64,000 bases of DNA from Zoogloeaceae bacterium (GCA_031287525.1 JAITSU010000026.1:1-64000); one strand, 5' to 3'. Positions 35,749 through 45,117 are shown, counted from the stretch's first letter. Notes: generated by a model not told the origin, from the sequence alone. Translations and numbers: made by a program.

Positions 35749-38229
35749 TCATGGTTGCGACGATATCAGGTTTAGAAGTGTCGCGGCAAACCCTTCTGCA
35801 AAGCGAACCGGGTCGGTGAGTGCTTGCAGACGGGCGCGAAAATCAGGATTCGGCGCGGGAACAGGCTTGCACGCCAGCTTGATATAGTCATCCCGTGTTT
35901 TTGCAACCCACCCGGTCGCGCCCGCTGTTTTCAACAGGGCGATTGGACGTTGTGACCAGGGCAAGAGAGGGATGCCAAGCGCCAGATAAGGTCGCCCCAT
36001 CCAGAGGCAGGTTGGCAAGGCCATATCGCCGCTATCGACTGGCGCTGCCAGCCCCAGGTCGATTGCGCGCCAATGCCCGCACAATTCTGTTGTCGTGCTG
36101 GCGCGTACAAAAGTCAGGCGCTCTGTTGCGATACCTGCGTGAGCAAACTGGTCCTGAATAAAGACTTCTGCGGCTTCTCCCAAGTCTTCCAGATTGAGGA
36201 TCAAACGACTTTGCGGATTGTGTTGCAGAACCTCCGCAAACAGCGACCAGCCATTTTGCCCGATGCGAATGGTGGGCGTCAGGCAGCCGAAAACGGTTGC
36301 GCCTGTAGCATGAAGCGGGGCATTAGCGGCAAGCGGAATATCCGGTAGCGCGTAGAACTCGCCCATTTCCGGCAGGAGCAGCAAGGAGGTGGTGGGTAAT
36401 ATGTTTTGCACATCCAGACACGCTCCCGTCAGAATTTGCGTATCCGGCATGAGCGGCGGTAACGGGGTTTCGCCCCAGTGCAATTTGTGCGGCACGGCAA
36501 GCGATGCGAAGACTGGCAGACGTTCCATCGGGTCGTAGGTGTCCAAATCAATCATAATATCTGCTTGAAACGCCTGTATTCTTTTGATTGCGGTTTGGTC
36601 GTCGTCTTGATGAATTGCCAGAAATTTATGCGCGCTTGCCGCGCAGAGGTTCAGATAATCATGGTTCTGGGGCGTACAGGAAACAAGACAGGTAGAAAAC
36701 TGTTCGGAGGGCAAATACTGGAGTAGCGGCAACAGCCGCCCCAGGCTTTTTTCACGGGCAAAGTTCCCTGCCATGAAAACGATTTTGATTTTACGGGGCA
36801 AAGTGAGTGGCAAGGGGGCTGCATTTCCGATAACAGGAAGCGCCAGTTCAGTCCGAATTTTTTTCAGCGTCGCTTGTAATTGTTCCCCGCTTTCCTCGTA
36901 ATGCGCCAGCGTTTTGACGGTCAGGAGCAGATTGCCAAGGGTGGTGGGAAAGTTACGGAAATAATCGACAAACCCGGTAATGTCGCCCCGTTCAGCGAGG
37001 ATATTGACCAGCAGGGCATACAGATTTGTCTGTGTGTCGGAGGGATGACGCGCAAGTTTCTGCAACAGCGCCACGGCTTCGTTGTTGCGGGCCAGAAAAG
37101 AGGGATTTCCAGAAGATAATTTCAGTGCGCTAAAAATAAAGTCTTTTGCTGTGTCCATGTGGTCGGTATGCGCGGCAACAAGCGCCAGCGCGACATGCAC
37201 CAGGGGTTCATTCGGATCGGTTTGCAGGGCTGTTTCCAAAAGCGCGCGCGCTGTGTCAACATCGTTGTCGTTCAGGGCGCGCTGGGCTTTGCCCAGCAGT
37301 ATTCTGACTGTTTTCCAGGCCAGAAAATACGCGCGTGACGGGATATGTTGTCCGGCAACGGCATTTGATGCCGCTGCTTGTGTTTTCTGAATAAATAATG
37401 GCAGTTGCCGCTGGCGGAATTGTTTTGTTTTATTTATCAGCGCCTGCCGTATTTTGGGTAAATATTCTCTGGTTGATTCAATTTCTTCCACGGCATCGGA
37501 AAGCGCAAAAACCTTGCCATTTTCTGGATATCTCGCGATGACTTCCGGGGTATAGCCATATTGTGCATAATCTGGATGCCGAAGTATCACAACCGGGCAT
37601 TCGCATAGCATGGCAAGGGTGATGGTGCCGGAAAATTCGTAGGTATAAACCCGTGTTGCGGTCTGAAATTTTTCTGCCAGTCTGGGCAAAGATACCGGGC
37701 GGCGATTGGAAAGAATTTCTATATCCGGTGGAAAAACGGAAAAGTCTATTTCGGATTCTGGAATCCGGTTGAGATACAGCAGTGGTCTTTGTTTAACCTG
37801 TTCAGGGGCGGGCTTGAATAATTCTAGGTCTTGCAATACAAGACAGAGGTAGTCGTAATTTTCTTCTGGACCAGGCGCAAAATCAGGGAGGTAATAAAAG
37901 AACAGGTCATCTTTGCCCGCATTGATTTTATGACCTGTAATCAAACCATCGCGATTCAGCATCCAGTGCACGACAACCGGCGTATTAAAAAGATTGCTGC
38001 GTACAATGTCCGGGTAAACGCCGATTGCCCGTCGCCCCTCCGCTTCGTGCTGCATACAGATTTCGCGGGTTAAAACCGGTGTGTTCAGGGTGGGGTTCAG
38101 AACTTCTGCGCCAAATATCCATGCTTCCTCACCGGCAGTATTCAGGACATGGCACAGACGATGACAGGCTCGCGTTCCCTCGGAGCGAACTACAAAATCC
38201 AGCGCGAAAATGTAGTAGGGATGGTTCAT
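35749..38229 (-). CDS. Large glycosyltransferase: GT-like domain, TPR repeats and OGT/SPINDLY-like C-terminus
   Basis: First gene of the island operon, 826 residues. The N-terminal part (about 1-290) looks like a GT-B-type glycosyltransferase half (FVVRSEGTRACHRL, VYTYEFSGTITLAMLCECPVV). Helical TPR-like repeats follow (about 305-440, for example ALNDNDVDTARALLETALQTDPNEPLVHVAL). The C-terminal part (about 470-826) resembles the O-GlcNAc transferase/SPINDLY catalytic region: KIVFMAGNF, ADIMIDLDTYDPMERL, HKLHWGETPLPP, VFGCLTPTIRI. The ATG at 38229 is preferred; an in-frame TTG at 38250 would fall almost at the predicted transcription start. The acceptor, a protein or a glycan, is unknown. Confidence 0.78.
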   Translation of the reverse strand: MNHPYYIFALDFVVRSEGTRACHRLCHVLNTAGEEAWIFGAEVLNPTLNTPVLTREICMQHEAEGRRAIGVYPDIVRSNLFNTPVVVHWMLNRDGLITGHKINAGKDDLFFYYLPDFAPGPEENYDYLCLVLQDLELFKPAPEQVKQRPLLYLNRIPESEIDFSVFPPDIEILSNRRPVSLPRLAEKFQTATRVYTYEFSGTITLAMLCECPVVILRHPDYAQYGYTPEVIARYPENGKVFALSDAVEEIESTREYLPKIRQALINKTKQFRQRQLPLFIQKTQAAASNAVAGQHIPSRAYFLAWKTVRILLGKAQRALNDNDVDTARALLETALQTDPNEPLVHVALALVAAHTDHMDTAKDFIFSALKLSSGNPSFLARNNEAVALLQKLARHPSDTQTNLYALLVNILAERGDITGFVDYFRNFPTTLGNLLLTVKTLAHYEESGEQLQATLKKIRTELALPVIGNAAPLPLTLPRKIKIVFMAGNFAREKSLGRLLPLLQYLPSEQFSTCLVSCTPQNHDYLNLCAASAHKFLAIHQDDDQTAIKRIQAFQADIMIDLDTYDPMERLPVFASLAVPHKLHWGETPLPPLMPDTQILTGACLDVQNILPTTSLLLLPEMGEFYALPDIPLAANAPLHATGATVFGCLTPTIRIGQNGWSLFAEVLQHNPQSRLILNLEDLGEAAEVFIQDQFAHAGIATERLTFVRASTTTELCGHWRAIDLGLAAPVDSGDMALPTCLWMGRPYLALGIPLLPWSQRPIALLKTAGATGWVAKTRDDYIKLACKPVPAPNPDFRARLQALTDPVRFAEGFAATLLNLISSQP

Positions 38230-38258
38230 GTCAAGTGCTGTTGTGGACAATGGGCGCG

Positions 38259-38264
38259 ATTATA
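38259..38264 (-). promoter_or_regulatory. Putative -10 box of the glycan island operon
   Basis: On the minus strand TATAAT (38264-38259) lies 30 bases before the ATG of the first island gene. No convincing -35 is visible upstream, so an activator or an alternative sigma factor could be involved. It is the only promoter-like site seen for ten co-directional genes. Confidence 0.45.
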
Positions 38265-38393
38265 CATGAGCTTGTTCTCCCCGTTTTCTGCGCCACGTCT
38301 GTTTTTTGCGTGGTCTTACTCTTGCGACGCAAAGCCCTGACCCTGATGCTAGAATCCGACATCTGTCAGCCCGTTCCACGCAACAGGATTTCC

Positions 38394-39380
38394 ATGTTCA
38401 ACATTTTCAAGAAAAAAGACGAGCCTGCGACGGCGGCGGCAGCGATTGCCCCGGTTGCAACGCCACCCGCCAGCGCCACCTGGCGCGAACGGCTGTTTGG
38501 CGGGCTTGCCCGCACGCGGGCGCAGTTGGGCGGGCGGATGAAGGCGCTGTTTTCACGCGGCAAGGTCGATGACGAACTGCTTGAGGCGCTGGAAGAATTG
38601 CTGCTCACCTCCGATGTCGGCATCGAAGCCGCCCGTTTCCTGCTCGACAATCTGAAAGCGCGCGCCAAAAAGGACAAGCTGGACAGCGCCGAAGCCATCC
38701 AGTCCGCGCTGGCTGCCGCGCTTACCGAACTGCTTTCTCCGCTGGAGCAAGCGTTGGATGTGTCGCTGCATCAGCCTTGCATCATCATGCTCGCCGGGGT
38801 GAATGGCGCGGGCAAGACGACTTCCATCGGCAAACTCGCCAGATATTTTCAGGCACAGGGCAAGAGCGTGTTGCTGGCGGCGGGCGATACTTTTCGCGCC
38901 GCCGCCCGCGAGCAACTCATTGCCTGGGGCGAGCGCAACAATGTTACTGTCATCGCGCAGGAATCCGGCGATCCGGCTGCCGTGGTGTTCGACGCTATCC
39001 ATGCCGCGCGCGCGCGCAAAATTGACATCGTGCTGGCGGATACCGCCGGACGGCTGCCCACCCAGTTGAACCTGATGGAAGAAATCGCCAAGGTGCGGCG
39101 GGTCATCCAGAAGGCGGAAGCCAGTGGCCCGCATGAAGTTCTGCTGGTGCTGGATGCCAACATCGGTCAGAACGCGCTGGCGCAGGTCAAGGCGTTTGAT
39201 CAGGCGATTCACGTCACCGGGCTTGTTTTGACCAAGCTGGATGGCACTGCCAGGGGCGGCGTCATCGCCGCCATCGCCCGTCAGTGTCCGAAACCCATCC
39301 GCTTCATCGGCGTGGGCGAGGGCATCGACGATTTGCGCCCCTTCGTGGCGAAAGATTTTGTGGATGCCCTGTTCGCATGA
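38394..39380 (+). CDS. ftsY: Signal recognition particle receptor FtsY
   Basis: Membrane-associated GTPase that docks ribosome-SRP complexes for co-translational insertion. The 328 residues have a short Ala/Pro-rich acidic-basic A region (1-35), the helical N domain, and the G domain with GVNGAGKTTSIGKLA, AGDTFRAAAREQL, DTAGRLPTQ and TKLDGTARGG. The ATG at 38394 begins MFNIFKKKDE, typical of short FtsY proteins; longer in-frame extensions upstream are not credible. It overlaps ftsE (ATGA). The divergent neighbour is the first glycan-island gene, not the M16 pair usually found there. Confidence 0.95.
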   Translation: MFNIFKKKDEPATAAAAIAPVATPPASATWRERLFGGLARTRAQLGGRMKALFSRGKVDDELLEALEELLLTSDVGIEAARFLLDNLKARAKKDKLDSAEAIQSALAAALTELLSPLEQALDVSLHQPCIIMLAGVNGAGKTTSIGKLARYFQAQGKSVLLAAGDTFRAAAREQLIAWGERNNVTVIAQESGDPAAVVFDAIHAARARKIDIVLADTAGRLPTQLNLMEEIAKVRRVIQKAEASGPHEVLLVLDANIGQNALAQVKAFDQAIHVTGLVLTKLDGTARGGVIAAIARQCPKPIRFIGVGEGIDDLRPFVAKDFVDALFA

Positions 39381-40030
39381 TTGTCGGCAGCCAACTCTGC
39401 AAACGTTATCCCGGCGGCTTTGAGGCGTTGAAAAACGTCAGCTTTGAAATCGCGGGCGGCGAAATGGTGCTGATTGGCGGACATTCCGGCGCGGGCAAGA
39501 CCACGTTGTTGAAACTGCTTTCCGCCATTGAGCGCCCGACTTCCGGCAGTCTCGTGGTCAATGGACAAAATCTCGTCGCCCTGCGCCATGCCGCGTTGCC
39601 CTTTCTGCGTCGCAATCTGGGGCTGATTTTTCAAGACCAGAAACTGCTGTTTGACCGCACGGCGCTGGATAACGTGTTGCTGCCGCTGGAAATCATCGGG
39701 CTTTCCCCGAAAGAAGCCGCGCGTCGCGCCCGCGCCGCGCTCGACAAGGTGGGGCTGCTTGAGCGCGAAAAGGCAAATCCCATTGCCCTCTCCGGCGGCG
39801 AACAACAACGTCTCGCCATCGCCCGCGCCGTGGTCAATCGCCCCACAATTCTGATTGCCGACGAACCCACCGCCAATCTGGACGAAGAATCCGCCAGACA
39901 GGTGATTGATTTGTTCGTCGCCTTCAATCAGGTGCGGGTGACGGTCATCATCGCCACCCACGCCCCCCACGGTATCCCCGGCAAAGATGTGCGGGTGATG
40001 ACCCTTGACCACGGCGCGCTCGCATCATGA
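39377..40030 (+). CDS. ftsE: Cell division ABC ATPase FtsE
   Basis: ATPase of the FtsEX complex, which is ABC-transporter-like but works as a signal transducer that activates septal wall hydrolysis through EnvC. The 217 residues show Walker A GGHSGAGKTT, the Q-loop IFQDQKLL, signature LSGGEQQRLAIARA, Walker B LIADEPTANLD and the switch histidine in IIATHAPHG. The ATG at 39377 overlaps the ftsY stop; longer in-frame starts lie inside ftsY. An EnvC-like gene is present at 19823-21091, so the likely partner is in the same window. Confidence 0.95.
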   Translation: MIVGSQLCKRYPGGFEALKNVSFEIAGGEMVLIGGHSGAGKTTLLKLLSAIERPTSGSLVVNGQNLVALRHAALPFLRRNLGLIFQDQKLLFDRTALDNVLLPLEIIGLSPKEAARRARAALDKVGLLEREKANPIALSGGEQQRLAIARAVVNRPTILIADEPTANLDEESARQVIDLFVAFNQVRVTVIIATHAPHGIPGKDVRVMTLDHGALAS

Positions 40031-40926
40031 AAACCTGGTTCCGCCAACACTTCGCCGCGCTTGCTCGCGCCAGTCGCCGCCTGTTGCGCGCGCCGCTCTC
40101 TACCCTGCTGTCGATCATGGTCATCGGCATCGCCATGACCCTGCCCGCCGCTGGCTACCTGCTGCTCGATAACCTCAAAGCCCTGGGCGCGAGCAGCACC
40201 AGCGCGCAGCAGATGAGCCTGTTCATGGAAACCAGCGCCAGCGAAAAACAGGTTGCGGAAGCGCGGGACAATCTGCAAGCCTTGCTGCCCGACCAATGGC
40301 GCTTCGTGTCGCGCGCCGACGCCCTGCAACAACTGAAAGCCAACGAAGGCATGGCGGAAATCGTTTCCAGCCTGCCGAAAAACCCGCTGCCCGATGCCTT
40401 TATCATCGAGCCTGTCGACGCCAGCCCGGAAACCCTGGAACGTTTAAGTTCCACGCTGGCAAGCTGGAACGGCGTCGCGCATGTGCAACTCGATTCCGCC
40501 TGGATCAAGCGATTCGACGCCTTTTTGCGTTTGGGCAGACTGACGGTCAACCTGCTCGCCGTCATCTTCGCCGCCGGTCTCATCGCCGTTACCTTCAACA
40601 CCATCCGCCTGCAAGTGCTGGCGGGGGCGGAAGAAATCGAAGTCGCCCGTCTGATTGGCGCGACCGACGGTTTTATCCGCCGCCCCTTTTATTATTCCGG
40701 CATTCTGCAAGGCGGCTTGGGCGGTATCGTCGCCGCGCTGCTGATTTTCGTCGGCATCACCGCCCTGTCCCCTTCGGTCGCCCAACTCGCCCAACTCTAC
40801 GGCAGCCATTTTGCCCTGCAAGGGCTGGCGTTTCCCCACATCCTCGCCCTCATCGCCTGCGGCGGCGCTCTGGGGTTCGTGGGGGCGCAGCTTTCGGTGA
40901 GTCTGGCGCTCAGACAGATGAAATAA
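40027..40926 (+). CDS. ftsX: Cell division membrane protein FtsX
   Basis: Membrane half of the FtsEX complex, 299 residues. One span near the N-terminus (about 25-45), a periplasmic loop (about 50-165) that in known systems touches EnvC, then three spans in the C-terminal half (about 175-195, 222-250 and 267-290), with the FtsX-type sequence VARLIGATDGFIRRPFYYSGILQG between them. The start overlaps ftsE (ATGA). The convergent epd gene ends 15 bases beyond its stop. Confidence 0.94.
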   Translation: MKTWFRQHFAALARASRRLLRAPLSTLLSIMVIGIAMTLPAAGYLLLDNLKALGASSTSAQQMSLFMETSASEKQVAEARDNLQALLPDQWRFVSRADALQQLKANEGMAEIVSSLPKNPLPDAFIIEPVDASPETLERLSSTLASWNGVAHVQLDSAWIKRFDAFLRLGRLTVNLLAVIFAAGLIAVTFNTIRLQVLAGAEEIEVARLIGATDGFIRRPFYYSGILQGGLGGIVAALLIFVGITALSPSVAQLAQLYGSHFALQGLAFPHILALIACGGALGFVGAQLSVSLALRQMK

Positions 40927-40941
40927 TCAGGCCGCCTGGAG

Positions 40942-42072
40942 TCACCAGCGCGCCCGCCAATGCTGCGTGACATCCAGCATCCGGTTGGCGAAGCCCCATT
41001 CATTATCGAACCAGAGAAAGAGATTGACCGTGCGCTCGCTGATGTTGCGAGTCTGGCTGCCGTCTACGATGGCGGAGTGCGGGGCGTGGTTGAAGTCGAT
41101 GGAAGCGTGCGCGGCTTCTGTGTAGTCCAGCCGGTTGCGGCAGGCGGCGCTGGCGGCGGCATTGGCCATCAGACGGTTAATGTCGACGGCATCGGCGGGT
41201 TGGCGTAGGGCGAGCACCATGTCAATGGCGGAAACATTGGCGGTCGGGACGCGGATGGCTTTGGCGGTGACTTTGCCATGCAGTTGCGGCAACAGGCGTT
41301 CGACGCCACGCGCCAGCCCCGTGGCGACGGGGATGATGGATTGCATGGCGGAACGGGTGCGGCGCAAGTCCGCGTGGTGGTAGCCGTCAATCAGGGGTTG
41401 ATCGTTCATCACCGAATGCAGGGTGGTGAGCAACACGCGCTCCAGACCCAGTTCGCGTTCCAGCAGGTCGAGCACGGGCACGACGGCATTGGTGGTGCAG
41501 GAGGCGTTGGAAACGATGCGCTCGAAGCCGGTGAGTTCGTCCTGATTCAGCCCGAAAACCACGGTGGCATCCACGTCGGCGGCGCTATGCGCCGGATGCG
41601 ACAGCAACACGCGCGGCACGCCCGCATTCAGGAAGCGTTCGATTTCGGCGCGTTCGCCATATTGCCCGGAACATTCCGCGAGCAGGTCGATGCCGCGCGC
41701 GCCCCAGTTCACCGCTTCGGGCGTGGTGGCGTGACTGACGGCGATGGGGCGACCATTGATGGAAAAGCCGCCGTCGCAGATTGCAACCTCACCCGCAGTC
41801 ATTGCGCCGGAAACCTCGCCCGCAGTCATTGCGCCGGAAACTTCACCCGGAAAGCGCCCATGCGTGGAATCGAAGCGGGTGAGGTAGATGATGCTGTCCA
41901 GATTCGCCGGTTCGTTGATGGCGACGACCTGCAAGCGGTCTTCCAGCCCCGCTTCGTAGAGGGCACGCAGAAAACAGCGCCCGATGCGCCCGTAGCCATT
42001 GATGGCAAGGCGCAGCGGCGCGTGAGGGAGGGCAGTGTGGCGCGTGTCAGGCACGGAAATCAAATCAGCCAA
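40942..42072 (-). CDS. epd: Erythrose-4-phosphate dehydrogenase-like GAPDH paralogue
   Basis: Predicted to oxidise D-erythrose 4-phosphate to 4-phosphoerythronate for pyridoxal phosphate synthesis. It has the GAPDH fold (AINGYGRIGRCFLRAL) and the active-site SCTTN, but the C-terminal half follows the Epd pattern: HSVMNDQPLIDGYHHADLRRTRSAMQSIIP, RVPTANVSAIDMV and DFNHAPHSAIVDG. Residues about 78-95 hold the tandem repeat GEVSGAMTA x2. No ATG is available; the start is TTG (42072) or GTG (42054), uncertain. GAPDH activity cannot be excluded. Confidence 0.82.
   Translation of the reverse strand: MADLISVPDTRHTALPHAPLRLAINGYGRIGRCFLRALYEAGLEDRLQVVAINEPANLDSIIYLTRFDSTHGRFPGEVSGAMTAGEVSGAMTAGEVAICDGGFSINGRPIAVSHATTPEAVNWGARGIDLLAECSGQYGERAEIERFLNAGVPRVLLSHPAHSAADVDATVVFGLNQDELTGFERIVSNASCTTNAVVPVLDLLERELGLERVLLTTLHSVMNDQPLIDGYHHADLRRTRSAMQSIIPVATGLARGVERLLPQLHGKVTAKAIRVPTANVSAIDMVLALRQPADAVDINRLMANAAASAACRNRLDYTEAAHASIDFNHAPHSAIVDGSQTRNISERTVNLFLWFDNEWGFANRMLDVTQHWRARW
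41785..41838 (-). repeat. 27-bp in-frame tandem duplication inside epd
   Basis: Two copies of a 27-base unit (41785-41811 and 41812-41838) differ at one position, with the start of a degenerate third copy following. They encode GEVSGAMTA twice. The near identity suggests a recent duplication. Confidence 0.85.
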
Positions 42073-42084
42073 AAAGCGGTCATA

Positions 42085-43722
42085 TTACGCTTTTCGGCTG
42101 ATAAAGCGCGCCAGTTCGTCTTTCAGCGCGTTTGCCATCTGGTTCAAAGTCGCGGAGACGGCGGCGATTTCCTCGATATTCCGTGTGGTTTGCACGGTCT
42201 GTTCGCCGATTTGCTCCACATCTTCGAGTACGGACTGGGTTTTCGAGAGCGCGGTTTGGGCGTCTTCGGCAACAGCGGAAACCGAAGTGCGGGTTTCCGC
42301 CATTACGCCGACGCTTTCATTGATGAGGCGTTCCGCTTCATTGGCTTCAACCTGCATTTCCGCAAATTCGCCGGCGTTCTTTTTCATGGTATTGGCGGCG
42401 TCGGTGGTCGACTGCATGATGGCGGCAATCACGGCTTCCGTTTCCACCAGACTCTTTTGCGTGCGCTCGGCGAGCTTGCGTACTTCGTCTGCCACCACCG
42501 CGAAGCCGCGCCCGTATTCGCCCGCGCGCGCCGCTTCGATGGCGGAATTCAGCGCCAGCAGATTGGTCTGCTCGGCAATTTCACCGATGACGCCCAACAC
42601 GCTCTTGACCTTGGCGGCTTCTTTTGAGAGATGCTCAAGGTGGGCTGAGAGCGTCTGTTGCGCCGTTGCCGCGTTATCCGCATCTCCCGCAACGCGCGCG
42701 ACCTGCGCGCGGGATTGTTCCAGCGCGCTGGCGGCTGCCCCGACGCTGTCGACCACGCCGGAAAGTTTTGTATCCATGTTGCCCAACAACACCTTGGCTT
42801 CGCCGCCGCCCGCGACGACATCGCCTACAGTGCGCTCGTTGGATTGCGCGTGACTGGACATGGATTTGCTGGTCGCGTCGAGTTGCGTGGATACGGAAGC
42901 GGTGGTCGCGGCGTTGTCGCTGGCGCTGGAAATCAGTTTTTGCATTTCGTCGAGCAGCGCGTTGAAATCGCCAACCAGACTGCCGATTTCGTCGTTCCCC
43001 GGAGCCGCCCGCAAGGTCAGGTCGCGGTTTTTGGAAATGACGCGCACAGTGTGCTGCGCCTCGCCAATCGGGCGCAACAGCTTGCCGATGGCGTAATAGC
43101 TGATGGCGGCAGAGGCGACGAAAATCGCCAGACCCATCAGCAGGGTAACCAGCAGGATTTCACGCTGCGCCTCGGTGATTCTGGAAATGGCGATGTCCGC
43201 TCCCGCCACATAGCGTGTGCCCGCAGCAGTGGTCATGGGGATGAAAACGCTGCGGTGGTTGCCGTATTCATCCGTGTATTCGTCAAACTTGATCCGGTTT
43301 TCCGCGAGCGCCTGCCCGATGGCGTCGCTTGGGTCTTCATACAACCGGAGCGCCTCCGTATATTTGCCGGTTTTGTATTCTTCTTCTTCGGGGGTATCCA
43401 GCACGAAACGGTAGCCTTCCCTGGATTCCACGAGCGTATAGACATACTCAAGATTGGTGGCGTGGACATAACGGTAGAGCCGCTTGCCGTACTCTTCAAA
43501 AAGCGGTTGATCCATCTGACCTTTTATTGCTTCATCATAGACGCTTTCCGGCAGAAGTTCGGGCGCCATGCTGGCGGCGGCAACGAGTTGCGCGTCCAGC
43601 ATTTCCATCGTGTCCGCATGTTTCGTCACATAGGCGTAAACGGTGTAGACACTGACGGCACAGGCGTTCAACAATAAAACGGTGATGAGCAGACGACCGC
43701 GAATAGAATTCCAGCAACGCAT
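42085..43722 (-). CDS. Methyl-accepting chemotaxis protein
   Basis: Transmembrane chemoreceptor of 545 residues that signals to CheA. Layout: span 1 (about 9-30), periplasmic sensor (about 31-188, acidic, with [14 protein letters not shown]), span 2 (about 190-210), HAMP (about 211-263) and a cytoplasmic coiled-coil domain whose hairpin tip is [42 protein letters not shown]. There is no C-terminal CheR/CheB-binding pentapeptide. GGGAG precedes the ATG. It sits alone between gap and epd without other che genes; the ligand is unknown. Confidence 0.93.
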   Translation of the reverse strand: MRCWNSIRGRLLITVLLLNACAVSVYTVYAYVTKHADTMEMLDAQLVAAASMAPELLPESVYDEAIKGQMDQPLFEEYGKRLYRYVHATNLEYVYTLVESREGYRFVLDTPEEEEYKTGKYTEALRLYEDPSDAIGQALAENRIKFDEYTDEYGNHRSVFIPMTTAAGTRYVAGADIAISRITEAQREILLVTLLMGLAIFVASAAISYYAIGKLLRPIGEAQHTVRVISKNRDLTLRAAPGNDEIGSLVGDFNALLDEMQKLISSASDNAATTASVSTQLDATSKSMSSHAQSNERTVGDVVAGGGEAKVLLGNMDTKLSGVVDSVGAAASALEQSRAQVARVAGDADNAATAQQTLSAHLEHLSKEAAKVKSVLGVIGEIAEQTNLLALNSAIEAARAGEYGRGFAVVADEVRKLAERTQKSLVETEAVIAAIMQSTTDAANTMKKNAGEFAEMQVEANEAERLINESVGVMAETRTSVSAVAEDAQTALSKTQSVLEDVEQIGEQTVQTTRNIEEIAAVSATLNQMANALKDELARFISRKA

Positions 43723-43923
43723 GAAAGGACTCCCTCAGTTGGATTCGGGCAGCGGATTTTGAGCGTAATGCCATCAAAATAATTCAGGGAATTCCCGCAC
43801 AAGTAAAAACCGCCATGCCCGTTTTCACGAGTATGACGATTGTTCAGCGTTTCCCTTGGTCTGTATATTGTGCGACGGAATCAGGAAAATTCCAAGGGCA
43901 AATGATAGGTAACATTTGATTCA

Positions 43924-43968
43924 GCGAAAAATGTTGTCCGGCATGACGCGCCGCAAAACATTTTTCGC
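43924..43968 (-). terminator. Long hairpin downstream of gap
   Basis: GCGAAAAATGTT (43924-43935) pairs perfectly with AACATTTTTCGC (43957-43968), a 12-bp stem with a 21-base loop, beginning ten bases past the gap stop. No U run follows the full stem, so it is either an atypical terminator or a 3' stabilising structure. Confidence 0.6.
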
Positions 43969-43977
43969 CGGAACAGT

Positions 43978-45006
43978 TTACTTCGCGGTCATCCACGCCC
44001 TTGCCGCATCCAGCATCCGGCACGAATAACCCCATTCGTTGTCGTACCAAGCCAACACCTTGACCAGTGTCGCGCCATCTTCGCCGGTCAACACGCGGGT
44101 TTGCGTGGCGTCAAAGGTGGAAGAAACCGTCGTATGGTTGAAGTCGGAAGACACCAGCGGTTCGTTGTTTACCGCGAGAATGCCCTTGAGCGGACCGTTC
44201 GCGGCGGCGGTCAACAGCGCGTTGATTTCTTCTTTGGTGGTGGCGCGTTCGGGTGTAAAGGTCAGATCGACGAGCGAAACATTCAGCGTCGGCACCCGAA
44301 GCGAAAAACCGTCAAACTTGCCCTTGAGTTGCGGCAGCACCAGACCAACCGCTTTCGCCGCGCCGGTCTTGGTCGGGATGATATTCGCCGCCGCCGCCCG
44401 CGCCCGCCGCAAATCCTTGTGACGCACATCAACCGTCACCTGGTCGTTGGTGTAGGCATGAATGGTGGTCATCAAACCCTGCCTGATGCCAACGGATTCG
44501 GACAACACCTTTGCCACTGGCGCGAGGCAGTTGGTGGTGCAGGAAGCGTTCGAGACCACAGTCATGGCGGAAGTGAGCGCGCCTTCATTGACGCCTACGA
44601 CCACCGTGGCGTCCACGTCATCGCCGCCGGGCGCGGAAATCAGCACCTTTTTTGCCCCCTGCGTGAGCAGCGCCTGCGCTTTTTCCTTGCTGGTATAAGC
44701 GCCGGTGCATTCGAGCAGCAACTCGACGCCGTGCCGCGTCCAGTCAATATCCCTGGGATTTTTGGTGGAATGGAAGGGAATTTTCTTGCCGTCGATGATG
44801 ATGACGTTCTCCCCTTCGGTTTCCACCGACGTGGCAAAGCGACCGTGGGTGGTGTCGTACCGCAACAGATGGGCATTGGTCGCCAGATCGCCGGAAGCGT
44901 TGATGGCGACCACATCAAATTCATTTTGCAGCCCGCGCTCATAAAGGGCGCGCAGGGTACAGCGACCAATACGACCAAACCCGTTGATGGCGACTTTGAT
45001 GCTCAT
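43978..45006 (-). CDS. gap: Glyceraldehyde-3-phosphate dehydrogenase, type I
   Basis: Glycolytic and gluconeogenic enzyme, 342 residues. N-terminal NAD site INGFGRIGR, catalytic cysteine in [38 protein letters not shown] and WYDNEWGYS near the C-terminus are all canonical. The ATG is followed by SIKVAING and has a GGAGAAAC site. It lies downstream of tkt with a YhcG-like nuclease gene between them; in related bacteria tkt and gap are usually adjacent and pgk follows, which is not the case here. Confidence 0.96.
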   Translation of the reverse strand: MSIKVAINGFGRIGRCTLRALYERGLQNEFDVVAINASGDLATNAHLLRYDTTHGRFATSVETEGENVIIIDGKKIPFHSTKNPRDIDWTRHGVELLLECTGAYTSKEKAQALLTQGAKKVLISAPGGDDVDATVVVGVNEGALTSAMTVVSNASCTTNCLAPVAKVLSESVGIRQGLMTTIHAYTNDQVTVDVRHKDLRRARAAAANIIPTKTGAAKAVGLVLPQLKGKFDGFSLRVPTLNVSLVDLTFTPERATTKEEINALLTAAANGPLKGILAVNNEPLVSSDFNHTTVSSTFDATQTRVLTGEDGATLVKVLAWYDNEWGYSCRMLDAARAWMTAK

Positions 45007-45117
45007 GGGTGTTTCTCCTTGTCGGTAAAGTGGTGAGGCGTTTCAGAAAATGGCGCATTGTAGCGCAACAGCACGTTCAATCTCTTTGGCATAACCGGAA
45101 AAGCTTGGAGCGCGTCT

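Noticed and set aside
43723..43860. Possible sigma-28 (flagellar) promoter for the chemoreceptor gene
   Set aside because: A CCCGAAT-like -10 is present, but the -35 element and spacing do not fit.
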